Below, piece after piece: positions 1 to 7,989 of a stretch of 64,000 nucleotides of DNA. Source of the DNA: JAUWOY01 sp034431315 (GTDB taxonomy: Bacteria > Chloroflexota > Anaerolineae > VGOG01); the NCBI GenBank assembly GCA_034431315.1, contig DAOUDK010000044.1, positions 32,814 through 96,813 on the forward strand, given 5' to 3'. Both the position numbers and the translations under genes were made by a program. Below the pieces are notes generated by a model that had not been told where the DNA came from, searched no databases, and saw nothing but the letters and a program-made list of their open reading frames with translations. Within the stretch, counting starts at the first letter, position 1. Each line of letters starts with the position of its first letter.

Positions 1-2691
1 ACGTGGGCCTCCGGCCAGCGAAGCGCGTTCAACGCCATAGTTGGGGCTGGTCATTGGGCAGGCACGCCCGATGGTGGAGCAGGAGTAAACGAGCCTGAAA
101 GCGCCGACTGGAGCGAGGGAGGTGAAGGCAAGTCCCTGGGCAGAGACAGCTCCTCTACCGACACCAATGCCAAGACCGACTGGCATGTGTTCACCAGTCA
201 CACCCCTGGAGAAGCCAATCCTGTCCTGGGCAACCCCGGCGATGTCCTGATCAATGAGGTGGCGCCCAGCGATGACGGGGACTGGATCGAGTTCCGCAAC
301 ATGTCAGGCGAGGGCCTAAACATCCAGTACTGGCTCGTGAGGGAACGAAGCACGGTGGTGAAGACTTTTCCAGCTTACACTGCAGATCCTGGGGAGTATT
401 TTGTTCTGAACTTCGACGGCGATCCAGCCGACGACGAGATCGCAGGGGATTCCAACGGCAACGGCTATCGCGATTTCTACACCGTCGACAGCGGCCTCAC
501 CGGCACGGACAACGTGATCATCCTGGAAGACGGGGCCAGCACCATGATTGATGCCCTGGCCTTCGCCAACAATAATGGGACGTGGGCGGGCGCGCAGCAG
601 ACGGCCTTTAACAACGTAGTCGAAGCTGGTCACTGGGAAGGCACGGTGGATGGGGGAGCGGAAATAAACGAGCCTGAGTGCGCTGATTGGAGCAATGGGG
701 CCAAAGGTAAGTCCTTGGGTAGAGATGCGAGGTCTAGGGATACGGGCCGTAAGAACGACTGGTATCTAGCACTCCCAACCAAAGGCGAGATCAATCCAGG
801 CTGGCCCCACTCCGTGACCATAACGGCGGAGCCCGCCAGCATCCCTGCGGACGGCATCTCCACCTCAATCATCAGGGCTGCGGTCACAGATAGCCACAAC
901 AACGCTGTGGCCGACGGGACGACGGTCGTTTTTGCCACCGACCTGGGCACCCTTCGGGGACCTCAGGGGGGACCTCTGAGCGACACCACCGCCGAAACCG
1001 TTGATGGAGTGGCCACCGTGACTCTGAGATCCGGCATTGTACCGGGAAAAGCCACGGTGACGGCCAAGTCCCTCAGGGCCTCCGGCCAGGTCAGCGTCCA
1101 GCTCACTTTCATACCCACCCAAATCGGCACCCGCCTCCAGTTGCCCGCTATTGATAACGAGGGCGGCTGGGAGACCCTGATCCAGGTGCAGAACGCGGGC
1201 GATGAGGACAGCGGGGCGATTGTATTCTTCTGGGGGGAGTACTCAGGCCAGTGTCCGGACAACGATCCAGGCCCGATAGGAGCTGCTTGCACGATGATCC
1301 CCGTGAACGCTGTCTGGACTCTGAGGGCTCAGATTCCTGACCAATCAAGGTCAGCAATAGTCTACTCGGTGAATAAGGACCGCTTTGACAGGGCCTGTGA
1401 AAAAGCTGCTCGTGCTGTGGGCGATAGCAGCAAGTGGAAGAAATGGGAGGATGATTATGAGGACACTGGCGAGCCGGTGGCGGTGATAGTCCAGCGACGA
1501 GGGCCTAACGACTATGACACGATGGTCGCGAGTGCCTACGTCGCTCCGCTTACCGGCATCTCGGAGGACATGGAGGGGAATGGGCCTCCCTATCAATATT
1601 TCGCGCCCTATGCCATGAGGCGGTATTACAACCTGGATACGCAGATGATCATCCAGAACTCCGGCCAGAGGTGCACCTCGGTGTGGCTCTACTATCAAAA
1701 GCAAGGAGGGGATTGCAGCTTCAGCCATGCGGAGCACATTGAGCAGTTGGCACCGGGGGAATCCGTGCGGAAAAGAGTGCCGGAGGCGCTGGGTGTCGGC
1801 TGGCTTGGTTCAGTCTACGTCACGGCCAACGAGCCTCTGGGCATCATTGTGGATCAGACCAGCTTCCTGCCGTCGGAGGATCGGGGCGTGCTGCTGACCT
1901 ACGAAGCCCGGCCCTACAAGCTCACCACGGACACGCTCTTTTACGCCGACCTGGTCTTCCGCGAGCTGAGCGGCTGGGAGGCCAGCATTCAGGTGCAGAA
2001 CCTGACCCAGGAATCCCTGCCCGCCTTCGTGACCGTCGAATTCTTCGACCAGAGCGGCGATTCTATCCTTTTCCTGGGCGACTGGGTCTGTCCTGCTGGA
2101 GGAGCTACCTTCTACCTGCCGGCCATCGCTGGCCTGGGGGGTGAATACGCTGGGGCAGCAGTGATCCAATCGCACCGCCAGGTGGGCTATCCCAGCGGTG
2201 AGGAGACCGCTGGCCAGCCCATCTTCGCGGTGGTTGATCTCAAGAAAGCCGGGATGGACGCCCAAGGGGGGAGCTACAATGCTCACGCGGAAAGCGAAAA
2301 CATGGGAGCCAGCGTAATCATGCTTCCCTTTTTGGCCAGGGACTACCAGGGCGTGACCTCACTGATAGCCGTTCGCAACAATTCCAACTGCAACGACATC
2401 AAGCTCAAACTGGAAGTAAGAGACGAGACAGGCGCCGTCGTTAGCTTGGTGGGCGACTTTTGGTTACGCGCCGGGCACGTCAAGCTCATAGACCTGGCCA
2501 ACGTGGGCAGCGTGGTGCCTGGCTTCGCCGGCGCAGGGATAGCAGAGGTCACCGACGTGCAACAACTGTGCGACACTGACGGCGATGGGCAGGTGGATCA
2601 GTCGCCACCCATGCCTTCTGTGGTGGTGGTGAACAAGGGCGCTGGTTCTGGAGACGTCACCTCGGTATACGAGGGCATTCCCGCGAAATAG
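1..2691 (+). CDS. Secreted lamin-tail / Ig-like surface protein (5' end outside window)
   Basis: The reading frame is open from base 1, so the N-terminus lies upstream of the window and 896 residues are visible. The first ~70 residues are the end of one lamin-tail-like domain. A second complete one follows (about bases 229-780, beginning GDVLINEVAPSDDGDWIEF), so these domains are in tandem. An invasin/Big_1-type Ig domain covers about bases 805-1107. The last ~520 residues (from about base 1117, LQLPAIDNEGGWETLIQVQN) are a module found again at the C-terminus of the protein ending at 19646 and alone in the gene at 19862-21451. Inside it, IQVQN/IAVRN motifs recur three times, which suggests three beta-sandwich subunits. 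No enzyme motif is seen. An adhesive or envelope role is inferred from the domains. Confidence 0.85.
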   Translation, partial: TWASGQRSAFNAIVGAGHWAGTPDGGAGVNEPESADWSEGGEGKSLGRDSSSTDTNAKTDWHVFTSHTPGEANPVLGNPGDVLINEVAPSDDGDWIEFRNMSGEGLNIQYWLVRERSTVVKTFPAYTADPGEYFVLNFDGDPADDEIAGDSNGNGYRDFYTVDSGLTGTDNVIILEDGASTMIDALAFANNNGTWAGAQQTAFNNVVEAGHWEGTVDGGAEINEPECADWSNGAKGKSLGRDARSRDTGRKNDWYLALPTKGEINPGWPHSVTITAEPASIPADGISTSIIRAAVTDSHNNAVADGTTVVFATDLGTLRGPQGGPLSDTTAETVDGVATVTLRSGIVPGKATVTAKSLRASGQVSVQLTFIPTQIGTRLQLPAIDNEGGWETLIQVQNAGDEDSGAIVFFWGEYSGQCPDNDPGPIGAACTMIPVNAVWTLRAQIPDQSRSAIVYSVNKDRFDRACEKAARAVGDSSKWKKWEDDYEDTGEPVAVIVQRRGPNDYDTMVASAYVAPLTGISEDMEGNGPPYQYFAPYAMRRYYNLDTQMIIQNSGQRCTSVWLYYQKQGGDCSFSHAEHIEQLAPGESVRKRVPEALGVGWLGSVYVTANEPLGIIVDQTSFLPSEDRGVLLTYEARPYKLTTDTLFYADLVFRELSGWEASIQVQNLTQESLPAFVTVEFFDQSGDSILFLGDWVCPAGGATFYLPAIAGLGGEYAGAAVIQSHRQVGYPSGEETAGQPIFAVVDLKKAGMDAQGGSYNAHAESENMGASVIMLPFLARDYQGVTSLIAVRNNSNCNDIKLKLEVRDETGAVVSLVGDFWLRAGHVKLIDLANVGSVVPGFAGAGIAEVTDVQQLCDTDGDGQVDQSPPMPSVVVVNKGAGSGDVTSVYEGIPAK

Positions 2692-2698
2692 TCGAGGA

Positions 2699-2840
2699 GT
2701 GTGCATAATTCGTTGGGGTGTAGTGAAGCGAACTGTCAACGGATTTCTGGAGCGGATTGAACGGATACTAGCCGCCTCCAATCCGTTCAATCTGTTCCCT
2801 GAATCCGTTGACAGCACCCTCGTCAGCCATTTATGCACAC
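2699..2840. repeat. 142-bp MITE-like palindromic element
   Basis: It begins GTGTGCATAA and ends with the exact inverse TTATGCACAC (10-bp perfect terminal inverted repeats). Inside, bases about 2733-2767 and 2779-2814 form a second long imperfect inverted repeat around a short loop (CTGTCAACGGAT against ATCCGTTGACAG). It starts eight bases after the upstream stop codon. There is no coding capacity, so a non-autonomous mobile element or REP-type repeat is the best reading. Confidence 0.6.
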
Positions 2841-2854
2841 CCCTCAAACAACAG

Positions 2855-2888
2855 AAAAAGCCACCAGGATCACCCTGGTGGCTTTTTC
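2855..2888. terminator. Bidirectional intrinsic terminator
   Basis: AAAAAGCCACCAGG and CCTGGTGGCTTTTT form a strong stem with A and T runs on the two sides, so it can terminate both the + gene ending at 2691 and the - gene ending at 2910. The same hairpin, followed by the same TATTCATCCGGC tail, occurs at 19676. Confidence 0.85.
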
Positions 2889-2909
2889 GTATTCATCCGG
2901 CATGTATGT

Positions 2910-4265
2910 TTAGTTGGCTGGACCTCGCTGCGTGGCCCCTTCCAGCGCCGCCAGCCGCGCTTCCAGATCGGCGATCTGGGCCTGTTGCTCCTGCACGAGC
3001 TGGTAGAGCTCCTGAATGGCAGCCAGGGCCACGCCGTCGGCGTCCAGGGTGCTGATGTGCGTGTCGTCCTCGCCCACGCCGAAGGCCGCGTAGAAATCCT
3101 GCGCCATCGGGCCGATGTGGCGGATGGTGGGGCTCTGACTCTTGTAGTTCCAGGTGGTGACGGGGATCTCGGCCAGGCAGGCCAGCACCTCTTGCCCGTC
3201 CACCAGCGCGAAGTGCTCCTTCTGATTGCGGTCACTCAGGTTAGACCAGGAACCGGCTCCGGCGTTCAGGATCACTCCCGCTGTGGGGTTGCCGCTGTCA
3301 TCAATGGCCGACACGAATCTTGCCCCTCCTGTCGCACGGGCGCTGAACTGGTTGTTGGCGGTAGAAGCAAAGTCAAAGTCATTGGAATCACCCCAGACGA
3401 AGGCGCCGTCGTGGTCGGCCTTGGCCTGCCGGCCGGCGGCGAAACTGTAGTCGCCGGCGGCGGTGTTTTCGTGACCGCCGGGGACGGTGGCGCGTTTGCC
3501 GCTGGCGGTGTTGGATATGCCCCCGCCGACGGTGGCATGCTCGTTGCTGGCGGTATTGGCGATGCCACCGGCGACGGTGGCAAAGTTGGCGTTCCCGGCC
3601 ACGTTCCCGGCCACGTTGTTCGCGCCCCCGCCGATGGTGGCGGCGAAGCCCCAAACAGTGTTGGTTTCCCCCCCGCCGATGGTGGCGGCGAAGCCCAGAG
3701 CGGTGTTGCCTTCGCCCCCGCCGACCGTGGCGAAGTCCGCGGTGGCCCCGTTGGTGGCACCGGCCCGGCCGCCGCCGCCAATCGTGGCGCCCACCACACC
3801 GCCAGCGACGCTGTTGCCGCCGTAGCCGCCGATCAGGTTGGGCGTGCTGGTGGTGGGCTCTATCCGCAGCGCGCCCTGGTTGTTCACCCGCATCTCCAGG
3901 GCCACATCGTCCGTGGTGCCCAGGAAGTTGGCGCCGGGGGTGGTGTTGGGGTTGCCGTAGATGCTCCAGGTGTCGCTGGTCCAGGTGCCGTCTTGGCTCC
4001 ACTTGCTGGCAACAAGCATGATGTCCACGACGTCTATAGTATTATCGCGATTTACGTCGCAGGCGGGCTGGTAGCTGTCGCCGGGGGTACAGCCTCCGCT
4101 CCCTGACGCTTGTCCCTTCGATAAACTCAGGACATCGCCTGAGGTTCCCCCTGAGCCCGACGAGGGGCCCCGTCGGGCCAGCGGTCCCTGGGCACCTGTG
4201 GCTACGCCTGAAACGAGAAACAGCGCCAGGCAGAGGGCGATCCCAATAATTTTCAATGCTTTCAT
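2910..4265 (-). CDS. Secreted fibre-like protein with YadA-type head repeats and C-terminal S74 chaperone domain
   Basis: A 451-residue protein. The start at 4265 (MKALKIIGIALCLALFLVSG) is chosen because AGGAG precedes it and a signal peptide follows; the frame extends further upstream without an RBS. After a short dockerin-like calcium loop (CDVNRDNTIDVVDIM) come many ~14-residue repeats of the type ATIGGGxxNTAxG, typical of trimeric YadA-like head structures. The C-terminus (SDRNQKEHFALVDGQEVLACL through IGPMAQDFYAAFGVG) matches the Peptidase_S74 / intramolecular chaperone family, which trimerises fibres and often cleaves itself off. It ends in a coiled coil (QEQQAQIADLEARLAALEG). A trimeric surface fibre is inferred; cleavage was not tested. 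Confidence 0.85.
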   Translation of the reverse strand: MKALKIIGIALCLALFLVSGVATGAQGPLARRGPSSGSGGTSGDVLSLSKGQASGSGGCTPGDSYQPACDVNRDNTIDVVDIMLVASKWSQDGTWTSDTWSIYGNPNTTPGANFLGTTDDVALEMRVNNQGALRIEPTTSTPNLIGGYGGNSVAGGVVGATIGGGGRAGATNGATADFATVGGGEGNTALGFAATIGGGETNTVWGFAATIGGGANNVAGNVAGNANFATVAGGIANTASNEHATVGGGISNTASGKRATVPGGHENTAAGDYSFAAGRQAKADHDGAFVWGDSNDFDFASTANNQFSARATGGARFVSAIDDSGNPTAGVILNAGAGSWSNLSDRNQKEHFALVDGQEVLACLAEIPVTTWNYKSQSPTIRHIGPMAQDFYAAFGVGEDDTHISTLDADGVALAAIQELYQLVQEQQAQIADLEARLAALEGATQRGPAN

Positions 4266-4281
4266 CGTTTTTCTCCTTCTG

Positions 4282-4321
4282 CCCTCACTCCCTACCCCCT
4301 GCGGGGGTAGGGGGTGAGGGG
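4282..4321. repeat. Perfect-stem foldback upstream of the S74 protein gene
   Basis: CCCTCACTCCCTACCCCC and its near-exact inverse flank a 2-4 base centre. It lies between the RBS of the fibre gene and the next hairpin. It may be a REP element, or may affect the fibre gene leader because it is within 20 bases of that RBS. Confidence 0.5.
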
Positions 4322-4332
4322 CCAAATAATGA

Positions 4333-4364
4333 GAGCCCGTGGTGCTGATGAGAACCACGGGCTC
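4333..4364 (-). terminator. Hairpin downstream of the 4435-5778 gene
   Basis: GAGCCCGTGGT (4333-4343) pairs exactly with ACCACGGGCTC (4354-4364) over a 10-base loop. It lies 70 bases beyond the stop of the minus-strand gene. There is no long T run, so it is a plausible but weak terminator. Confidence 0.4.
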
Positions 4365-4434
4365 GAGAGAGCGACCACTGTTGCCTGCCGCGCAGCTCCA
4401 CAGCGGCGGGTGGATGCGGACTACCTCGGTCGTC

Positions 4435-5778
4435 TTACGGTCTCACCGCCTCGCGGTATGCTTTGCGGAAACGTGCATAGGCCAACTTCCACTCCCCATT
4501 GTCGAAATGCGCCACGGCCGCATCGAACTCGGCTTCGGCGTTGTTGATGTCCTGTCCAGCATTCAGGTTCATGACGATGGCGCTCTTCACAGTATCGCTG
4601 ACCACCTCCAGAAGACCGCAGCCGGCTATTCTCTTGGATGAGAACTTGTCACCTGCATCATTCCTATCGAAAACCTCCAGCTCTGTGGTGACGCAGATGT
4701 CGCTCGGCAAGGTGAAAAGCGCGATTGGGTCATCCTCTGGTGAGGCCAGGTTGTCCTCAATGCGCGATCGCAGGTTCAGGTTCCGGAAGTGGAAGAGGGC
4801 GTTGTCGGTCCAGTTGAACCGGGTGGTGAGATTGTCGTCGTGCATGGCGAGTTCTGCGTGGATCCTCTCCGTATTCTCAAGAGCGGTCTTAAGTTCTGCG
4901 CGATCTACAGCCCAGATGCAGAAATTAAACCCCGCGAGTACGGCCTCAGCAAAAAGTGCAACCCCCTTGAAAACTGCATAAGCAATACAGCCCGGGGCGT
5001 TTGACCCCCCTCCGAAAGGTACACAAACCACAATCAGCGTGGCATCGCAGCTGGTGATTTCCGCCATGAATCTAATAGCCCTGGCTACATCGGCAACTAC
5101 CATCATTGCCAATATGAGCCTAGCATCAGCCCGGGTTTCGAAGCACCCCCAGAAGTAATTAGGTGAAGGGAAGTCCCCCAGGTCCTTGTTTACTTGTTCT
5201 ATGTGATCGCTATCATGCTCAATACCTGGCGGGGGGGTGGTCACGGGGGTGGGAGCCGGGATGATCCCAAGGGAGGTCAAGGGGGGATCCGAGTTGGTCG
5301 TAAAGGAGCTCACTGATGGCTCAAGACCTTTGTCCCCCTCATTGGATTTCTTGTCCGGGGTGAGGACAAGAGACTTCAGAGCCCTGACGTTTTCCAGAAA
5401 GGTCTCATACTCTTCCTCTCCACCAAATGCCTCACGGGCCATATAAAGCTCTTGATGCGTGAGCACTTGAATCAGTTGCCGGTTCACCCTGGGGGGAACC
5501 TCCTGGCCGCTCACCTGCGCATAGGTCTCGGCATAGGGAGACAGCTCCTCAAGCACATCCACGATGTCGAGGAGTGCACGACGCACTTCCTCCATGTCCT
5601 CGGGCTCGTACCTGCCGCTAGAGTCCAGCGGTTTGACGATCACTGGGGTGGGGGTCGCTGTGGCCATGATGGGAGTGGGGGTCCCGGTTGCCGACTCACG
5701 AATGGGAGAGGCAGCCAGGGGCATCACTGGGGTAAAAACCAGTACCATGAGTAGAAATACAACGCCTAGCTTACTCAT
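4435..5778 (-). CDS. Secreted protein of unknown function, tandem paralog A
   Basis: A 447-residue protein with a clear signal peptide (MSKLGVVFLLMVLVFTPVMP) and a Thr/Pro linker (TPTPIMATATPTPVIV). An acidic helical segment follows, then a central region with hydrophobic stretches, then a C-terminal region rich in helices. The start has AGGAGGATCAAG directly before ATG. It shares with the next gene (5985-7445) the linker, the segment LTTRFNWTDxxLFxFRNLNL, AGCGLLExVxDTVxSAI, and the end AYREAVRP, so the two are a tandem duplication. I recognise no known domain. The C-terminal helices AEAEFDAAVAHxxxGEWKLxYARFRKAY resemble a single TPR-like hairpin. Confidence 0.75.
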   Translation of the reverse strand: MSKLGVVFLLMVLVFTPVMPLAASPIRESATGTPTPIMATATPTPVIVKPLDSSGRYEPEDMEEVRRALLDIVDVLEELSPYAETYAQVSGQEVPPRVNRQLIQVLTHQELYMAREAFGGEEEYETFLENVRALKSLVLTPDKKSNEGDKGLEPSVSSFTTNSDPPLTSLGIIPAPTPVTTPPPGIEHDSDHIEQVNKDLGDFPSPNYFWGCFETRADARLILAMMVVADVARAIRFMAEITSCDATLIVVCVPFGGGSNAPGCIAYAVFKGVALFAEAVLAGFNFCIWAVDRAELKTALENTERIHAELAMHDDNLTTRFNWTDNALFHFRNLNLRSRIEDNLASPEDDPIALFTLPSDICVTTELEVFDRNDAGDKFSSKRIAGCGLLEVVSDTVKSAIVMNLNAGQDINNAEAEFDAAVAHFDNGEWKLAYARFRKAYREAVRP

Positions 5779-5791
5779 CTTGATCCTCCTT

Positions 5792-5807
5792 CGTGTGCTT
5801 CCGCACG
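5792..5807 (-). promoter_or_regulatory. Small hairpin next to the Shine-Dalgarno of paralog A
   Basis: On the minus strand CGTGC-GGAA-GCACA lies directly before GAAGGAGG. Paralog B has the corresponding hairpin at 7462-7478 in the same place, so the leader structure is conserved between the duplicates. Confidence 0.35.
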
Positions 5808-5840
5808 TCTCTGCTAAGTAACATCAAAAATTGCTATCAA

Positions 5841-5901
5841 AGGGCGTCCCCGCCCTGCCGAAGGGCTGTTCGACCACAAAATCGGGGCGAGGACGCCCCT
5901 C
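5841..5901. repeat. REP-like inverted repeat between the paralogs
   Basis: AGGGCGTCCCCGCCC (from 5841) is the imperfect inverse of GGGGCGAGGACGCCCCT (ending about 5900), with a ~28-base loop. It is intergenic and non-coding, located between the two tandem paralogs. Confidence 0.5.
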
Positions 5902-5984
5902 CACAGCAGGGTAAAAAATCAAAAGGACTTTTGCTGACCTACTTATGCTAAGCGTCTGGTTGATGCGGGCTGCGGCGGCGGGCC

Positions 5985-7445
5985 CTACGGCCTCACTGCC
6001 TCGCGGTATGCTTTGCGGAAACGGGCATAGGTCAACTTCCACTCGCCATCATTATAGTGCGCTACAGCCGCATCGAACTCGGCCTCGGCGTTGTTGACGT
6101 CCTGTCCAGCGTCGATGGTCATATCAATGGCACTCCGCACGGTGTCTCTGACCAACTCCAGAAGACCGCAGCCGGCGATGACCTCAGAGGCGAACGGATC
6201 TGTATGTTGGAGCGCTTCGAGCTCTGGTGAGATGCAGACGGACCTCGGCAGGGCCAAGAGCGCGTGCGGGTCATCATCTGGCGAAGCCAGGTTGGCCTCG
6301 ATGTTCAGCCGCAGGTTAAGGTTGCGGAAGTCGAACAGGAATTTATCCGTCCAATTGAACCGGGTGGTGAGGTTCTGGTCGTGATCGTAGAGGTCCGCAT
6401 GAATGATCTCCGTATCGTGGTAAAGGGCCTCAATGCGAGCGGACGCGACGTTACCGTTGCAAAAATCAAAGCCTTCCTTTATCATCTCAAGTACTAGGGT
6501 GATACCCTTTGTAATAATGTTTGGAATACAGTCAAAAAAGTCTTTCGCGTTTACTCCAGGGCACGTGACACTCTTTTCTTTGCACCACGCCTCGGCAATG
6601 ATTTCCGCAAATTTGGCTACGTCGATCGTTATCATGAAAGCCAGTATGAGTTCTGTAGGATACCCCTTTGCGGGACATCCGACTGCCACATTGTCCCACA
6701 GACTGGGCCAAGTATCAGGAAACAAGTCCCCCGTCTCTTTGTTTACGTCGCCATGGATGTCCTTATTGTGGACAATGCCGGGCGTGGGGGTGGTCACGGG
6801 GGTGGGAGTGGGGATGGTGGTGAAGGAGCCCAGCGAGGGCCCAGTTCCCTTGCCCTCCTCACTGGATTCCTTTTTCCAGGCCTGGACGCGAGAGGTTACG
6901 GACTTGATACCCGCTTTGAGGGCCTCGAAGTCCATGTACGCGCTTTGAAGCATATAGAGCTGTTCATCCGTGAGCTCCTGGATGCGGTTCTTCTCCACCT
7001 TCAAGGAGGACCGTATGTCGCTCAACTGTGGATAACCGGAGGGGAGCTCGTCACTTAACTCTTCAAGCGTGTCCATGAGGTCCAGGAGTTCGCCACGGAA
7101 ACCCTCCAGGGCCTGGGGATCAGGACCGTCGCCGGCCCCAAACCTGTCGAATGCCCCACCGGAGTCAGGTATACCCCCACGCACCTTGGACATGTCAACA
7201 CACAGGATGTCGGATGGCCCAAAGGAGCCTACGACCTCATCCACCGTGGACATGTCAAAGCACACGATGTCGTCACCGATGATTGGGGTGGGGGTCGCTG
7301 TGGCCACGACCGGGGTAGGGGTTTGTGTAGCCATGATTGGCACTGGGGTCTCTTTTGCCGGGCCACGATCGGCAGAGCCGGAGATAGGGATCACCATAGC
7401 CAGAACCAGCACGATGAGCATGAATAAAGAGCGACGCTCCATCAT
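5985..7445 (-). CDS. Secreted protein of unknown function, tandem paralog B
   Basis: A 486-residue protein. The start at 7445 (MMERRSLFMLIVLVLAMVIP) is preferred over the longer frame because GAAGGAGG is eight bases upstream and the signal peptide begins there. The architecture is as in paralog A: signal peptide, Thr/Pro linker with TPTPVVATATPTP, acidic helical part, and a C-terminal conserved region with LTTRFNWTDKFLFDFRNLNL. Paralog B carries an extra ~50-residue stretch with a repeated Cys motif (IVCFDMSTVDEV and ILCVDMSKVRGG) that A lacks. The gene is driven by a consensus promoter at 7523-7551. No function can be assigned; secretion is the only supported statement. Confidence 0.75.
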   Translation of the reverse strand: MMERRSLFMLIVLVLAMVIPISGSADRGPAKETPVPIMATQTPTPVVATATPTPIIGDDIVCFDMSTVDEVVGSFGPSDILCVDMSKVRGGIPDSGGAFDRFGAGDGPDPQALEGFRGELLDLMDTLEELSDELPSGYPQLSDIRSSLKVEKNRIQELTDEQLYMLQSAYMDFEALKAGIKSVTSRVQAWKKESSEEGKGTGPSLGSFTTIPTPTPVTTPTPGIVHNKDIHGDVNKETGDLFPDTWPSLWDNVAVGCPAKGYPTELILAFMITIDVAKFAEIIAEAWCKEKSVTCPGVNAKDFFDCIPNIITKGITLVLEMIKEGFDFCNGNVASARIEALYHDTEIIHADLYDHDQNLTTRFNWTDKFLFDFRNLNLRLNIEANLASPDDDPHALLALPRSVCISPELEALQHTDPFASEVIAGCGLLELVRDTVRSAIDMTIDAGQDVNNAEAEFDAAVAHYNDGEWKLTYARFRKAYREAVRP

Positions 7446-7461
7446 CTTTGCATCCTCCTTC

Positions 7462-7478
7462 GCGTGCCTCTCGCACGC
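7462..7478 (-). promoter_or_regulatory. Small hairpin next to the Shine-Dalgarno of paralog B
   Basis: Minus strand GCGTGC-GAGAG-GCACGC (perfect 6-bp stem) followed immediately by GAAGGAGG. Counterpart of the hairpin at 5792-5807; possibly an RNA element governing access to the ribosome binding site. Confidence 0.35.
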
Positions 7479-7522
7479 ATAAGTTGAACGAATCAGAGTC
7501 ACATCTGCGAGGTCTGGACATT

Positions 7523-7551
7523 ATTATACACTCCTATTTTCACCTTGTCAA
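7523..7551 (-). promoter_or_regulatory. Consensus sigma70 promoter for paralog B
   Basis: Minus strand TTGACA (7551-7546), 17-bp spacer, TATAAT (7528-7523). Both hexamers are perfect consensus. It lies 78 bases upstream of the ATG of the 5985-7445 gene. Confidence 0.8.
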
Positions 7552-7581
7552 ATAGCCACCAGGCCCTGACTAAGTAATGAT

Positions 7582-7610
7582 TTGACAAGGATTGCGGATT
7601 GTGATATAGT
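7582..7610 (+). promoter_or_regulatory. Divergent sigma70 promoter for the 1448-aa protein
   Basis: TTGACA (7582-7587), 17-bp spacer, TATAGT (7605-7610). It is back-to-back with the minus-strand promoter; the two -35 regions form the inverted repeat CCTTGTCAAAT/ATTTGACAAGG, 25 bp apart. It implies a 5' leader of about 370 nt before the ATG at 7990. Confidence 0.7.
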
Positions 7611-7669
7611 AACACCAACCGCAGTTCAAGGGGCGGTCTTTGGACATAAGAAACCTTAAAACTTTCAAA

Positions 7670-7716
7670 CTCGTGCTTCTAGGCCGTATCTAAAACGCCT
7701 TTTTTACGTTATATAA
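7670..7716 (+). repeat. Leader box, copy 1
   Basis: CTCGTGCTTC, then AGGCCGTATCTAAAACGCC, then TTTTTT, then ACGTTATATA. It recurs with few changes at 7901-7949 in the same leader. Function unknown; it may be a second promoter or an RNA element. Confidence 0.45.
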
Positions 7717-7836
7717 TATAGAGGAGTAATCCCAAAAGGAAGCAAGCGTGATACACCAGAGATCAGAGACCAGATACCGGATTTGTGCCCTGAAAAGCGG
7801 CGGCGGTTTTGTACGCCTGGCCAATAACTACGCGCA

Positions 7837-7885
7837 ACGCCAGTCTGACGCTCCATGAGCGACTGAGACCGGCGTTTTTGTTTTT
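7837..7885 (+). terminator. Terminator-like hairpin inside the leader
   Basis: ACGCCAGTCTGACGCTC (7837-7853) pairs imperfectly with GAGCGACTGAGACCGGCGT (7857-7875) over a CAT loop and is followed by TTTTGTTTTT. It lies 105 bases before the ATG at 7990 and ~230 bases after the promoter, so an attenuator or the end of a short leader RNA is possible. No known riboswitch consensus was recognised before it. Confidence 0.5.
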
Positions 7886-7900
7886 CCCATCGCAAACCCT

Positions 7901-7949
7901 CTCGTGCTGGCAGGCCGTATCTAAATCGCCTTTTTTGCGTTGTTATATA
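7901..7949 (+). repeat. Leader box, copy 2
   Basis: CTCGTGCTGGC, then AGGCCGTATCTAAATCGCC, then TTTTTT, then GCGTTGTTATATA: second copy of the box at 7670, lying just after the terminator-like hairpin and 40 bases before the ATG at 7990. Confidence 0.45.
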
Positions 7950-7989
7950 GCTGCCACACAATTCACAGTGCTGATAAGGAGGAACCCCC

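Noticed and set aside
3400..3830. Regular short repeats resembling a CRISPR or satellite array
   Set aside because: They are in-frame coding repeats of the YadA-like head (GGGxxNT units) and have no unique spacers.
2808..4106. 432-codon open frame on + strand opposite the fibre gene
   Set aside because: It is the antisense shadow of the repetitive GC-rich gene on the minus strand, and lacks an RBS and domain matches.
7760..7890. c-di-GMP-I (GEMM) riboswitch
   Set aside because: Only scattered similarity (CGCAAAC-like pieces); the conserved core order is not present.
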